5,058 bases of DNA from Planctomycetota bacterium (GTDB lineage Bacteria > Planctomycetota > PUPC01 > JABMSA01), in NCBI GenBank assembly GCA_013202185.1, contig JABMSA010000045.1, positions 1 through 5,058 of the forward strand, given 5' to 3'. Of the stretch, positions 4,938 through 5,058 are shown piece by piece. Made by a program: the position numbers and the translations under genes. Numbering within the stretch: position 1 is the stretch's first letter; each line of letters begins with the position of its first letter. The notes beneath the pieces are model-generated. The model was not told the DNA's origin, did not search any database, and saw nothing but the letters and a program-made list of their open reading frames with translations.

Positions 4938-5058
4938 ATGGCCGTACAGCATTCTGTCGAAGCCGTCACGCTCGCTGAATTGCTGGAACGCGTGCTGGAT
5001 AAGGGCATCGTCATCGCGGGAGACATAAGGATCAAGCTGGCGGACGTCGAACTTCTCA
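4938..5058 (+). CDS. gvpJ: Gas vesicle protein GvpJ-like, N-terminal 40 residues (cut by the window edge)
   Basis: The ATG at 4938 follows an AAAGGG at 4925-4930 with a 7-base spacer. The visible 40 residues contain the GvpA-superfamily core start: TLAELLERVLDKGIVIAGDI, then RIKLADVELL. The first helix (LAELLERVLDKG) and the start of the beta hairpin are complete; the second helix and any C-terminal extension lie beyond the window. LADILERVLDKGIVIAGDI-type sequences are typical of GvpJ, and its position directly after gvpK agrees. It is a paralogue of the gene at 4247-4555 but is clearly diverged from it (RIKLADVEL against VISVADIDL). GvpA, which shares the fold, remains possible until the rest is seen, but its usual start (VDRILDKGIVIDAWARVSL-like) does not match here. 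Confidence 0.88.
   Translation, partial: MAVQHSVEAVTLAELLERVLDKGIVIAGDIRIKLADVELL

Overview
This window is part of a gas vesicle (gvp) gene cluster. All supported genes lie on the + strand and are closely spaced, with gaps of 12 to 124 bases and one 17-base overlap. Base composition is fairly GC-rich, with strong purine-rich ribosome binding sites in front of several genes, as expected of a bacterium. Gene order and content (GvpF/L, GvpG, an ArsA/Get3-type ATPase, a GvpS-like protein, GvpK, GvpJ) would fit an uncultured or deltaproteobacterial-type lineage, but nothing in the sequence fixes the taxon.

Layout: (1) 2-316, the 3' end of an unrecognised basic, helix-rich protein that probably begins upstream of the window. 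(2) 425-625, a 66-residue zinc-ribbon protein with two CxxC knuckles. (3) 750-1610, a GvpF/GvpL family protein with a low-complexity N-terminal extension. (4) 1623-2144, a GvpG with an internally duplicated helical module and an A9 homopolymer near its end. (5) 2145-2232, an 88-base gap holding a terminator-like hairpin between two sets of 7-bp-period direct repeats. (6) 2233-4215, a 660-residue fused double ATPase of the ArsA/Get3 family. (7) 4247-4555, a GvpA-superfamily protein most like GvpS. (8) 4539-4925, GvpK. (9) 4938 to the window end, the start of a second GvpA-superfamily protein, most like GvpJ.

How they work together: gas vesicles are hollow protein shells, built mainly from GvpA, that give buoyancy. 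GvpF/L, G, K, S and J are accessory or minor-shell proteins needed for nucleation and assembly. The major shell gene gvpA and the AAA ATPase gene gvpN are not in this window. The order F-G-(ATPase)-S-K-J resembles the Bacillus megaterium F-G-L-S-K-J order as I recall it, with the ATPase where gvpL would be.

The most interesting element is this ATPase. It lacks the cysteine positions of the arsenite pump ATPase but has one Get3-type CxxC pair in each half. That suggests a covalently fused, Get3-like targeting factor or chaperone serving gas vesicle assembly rather than arsenic efflux.
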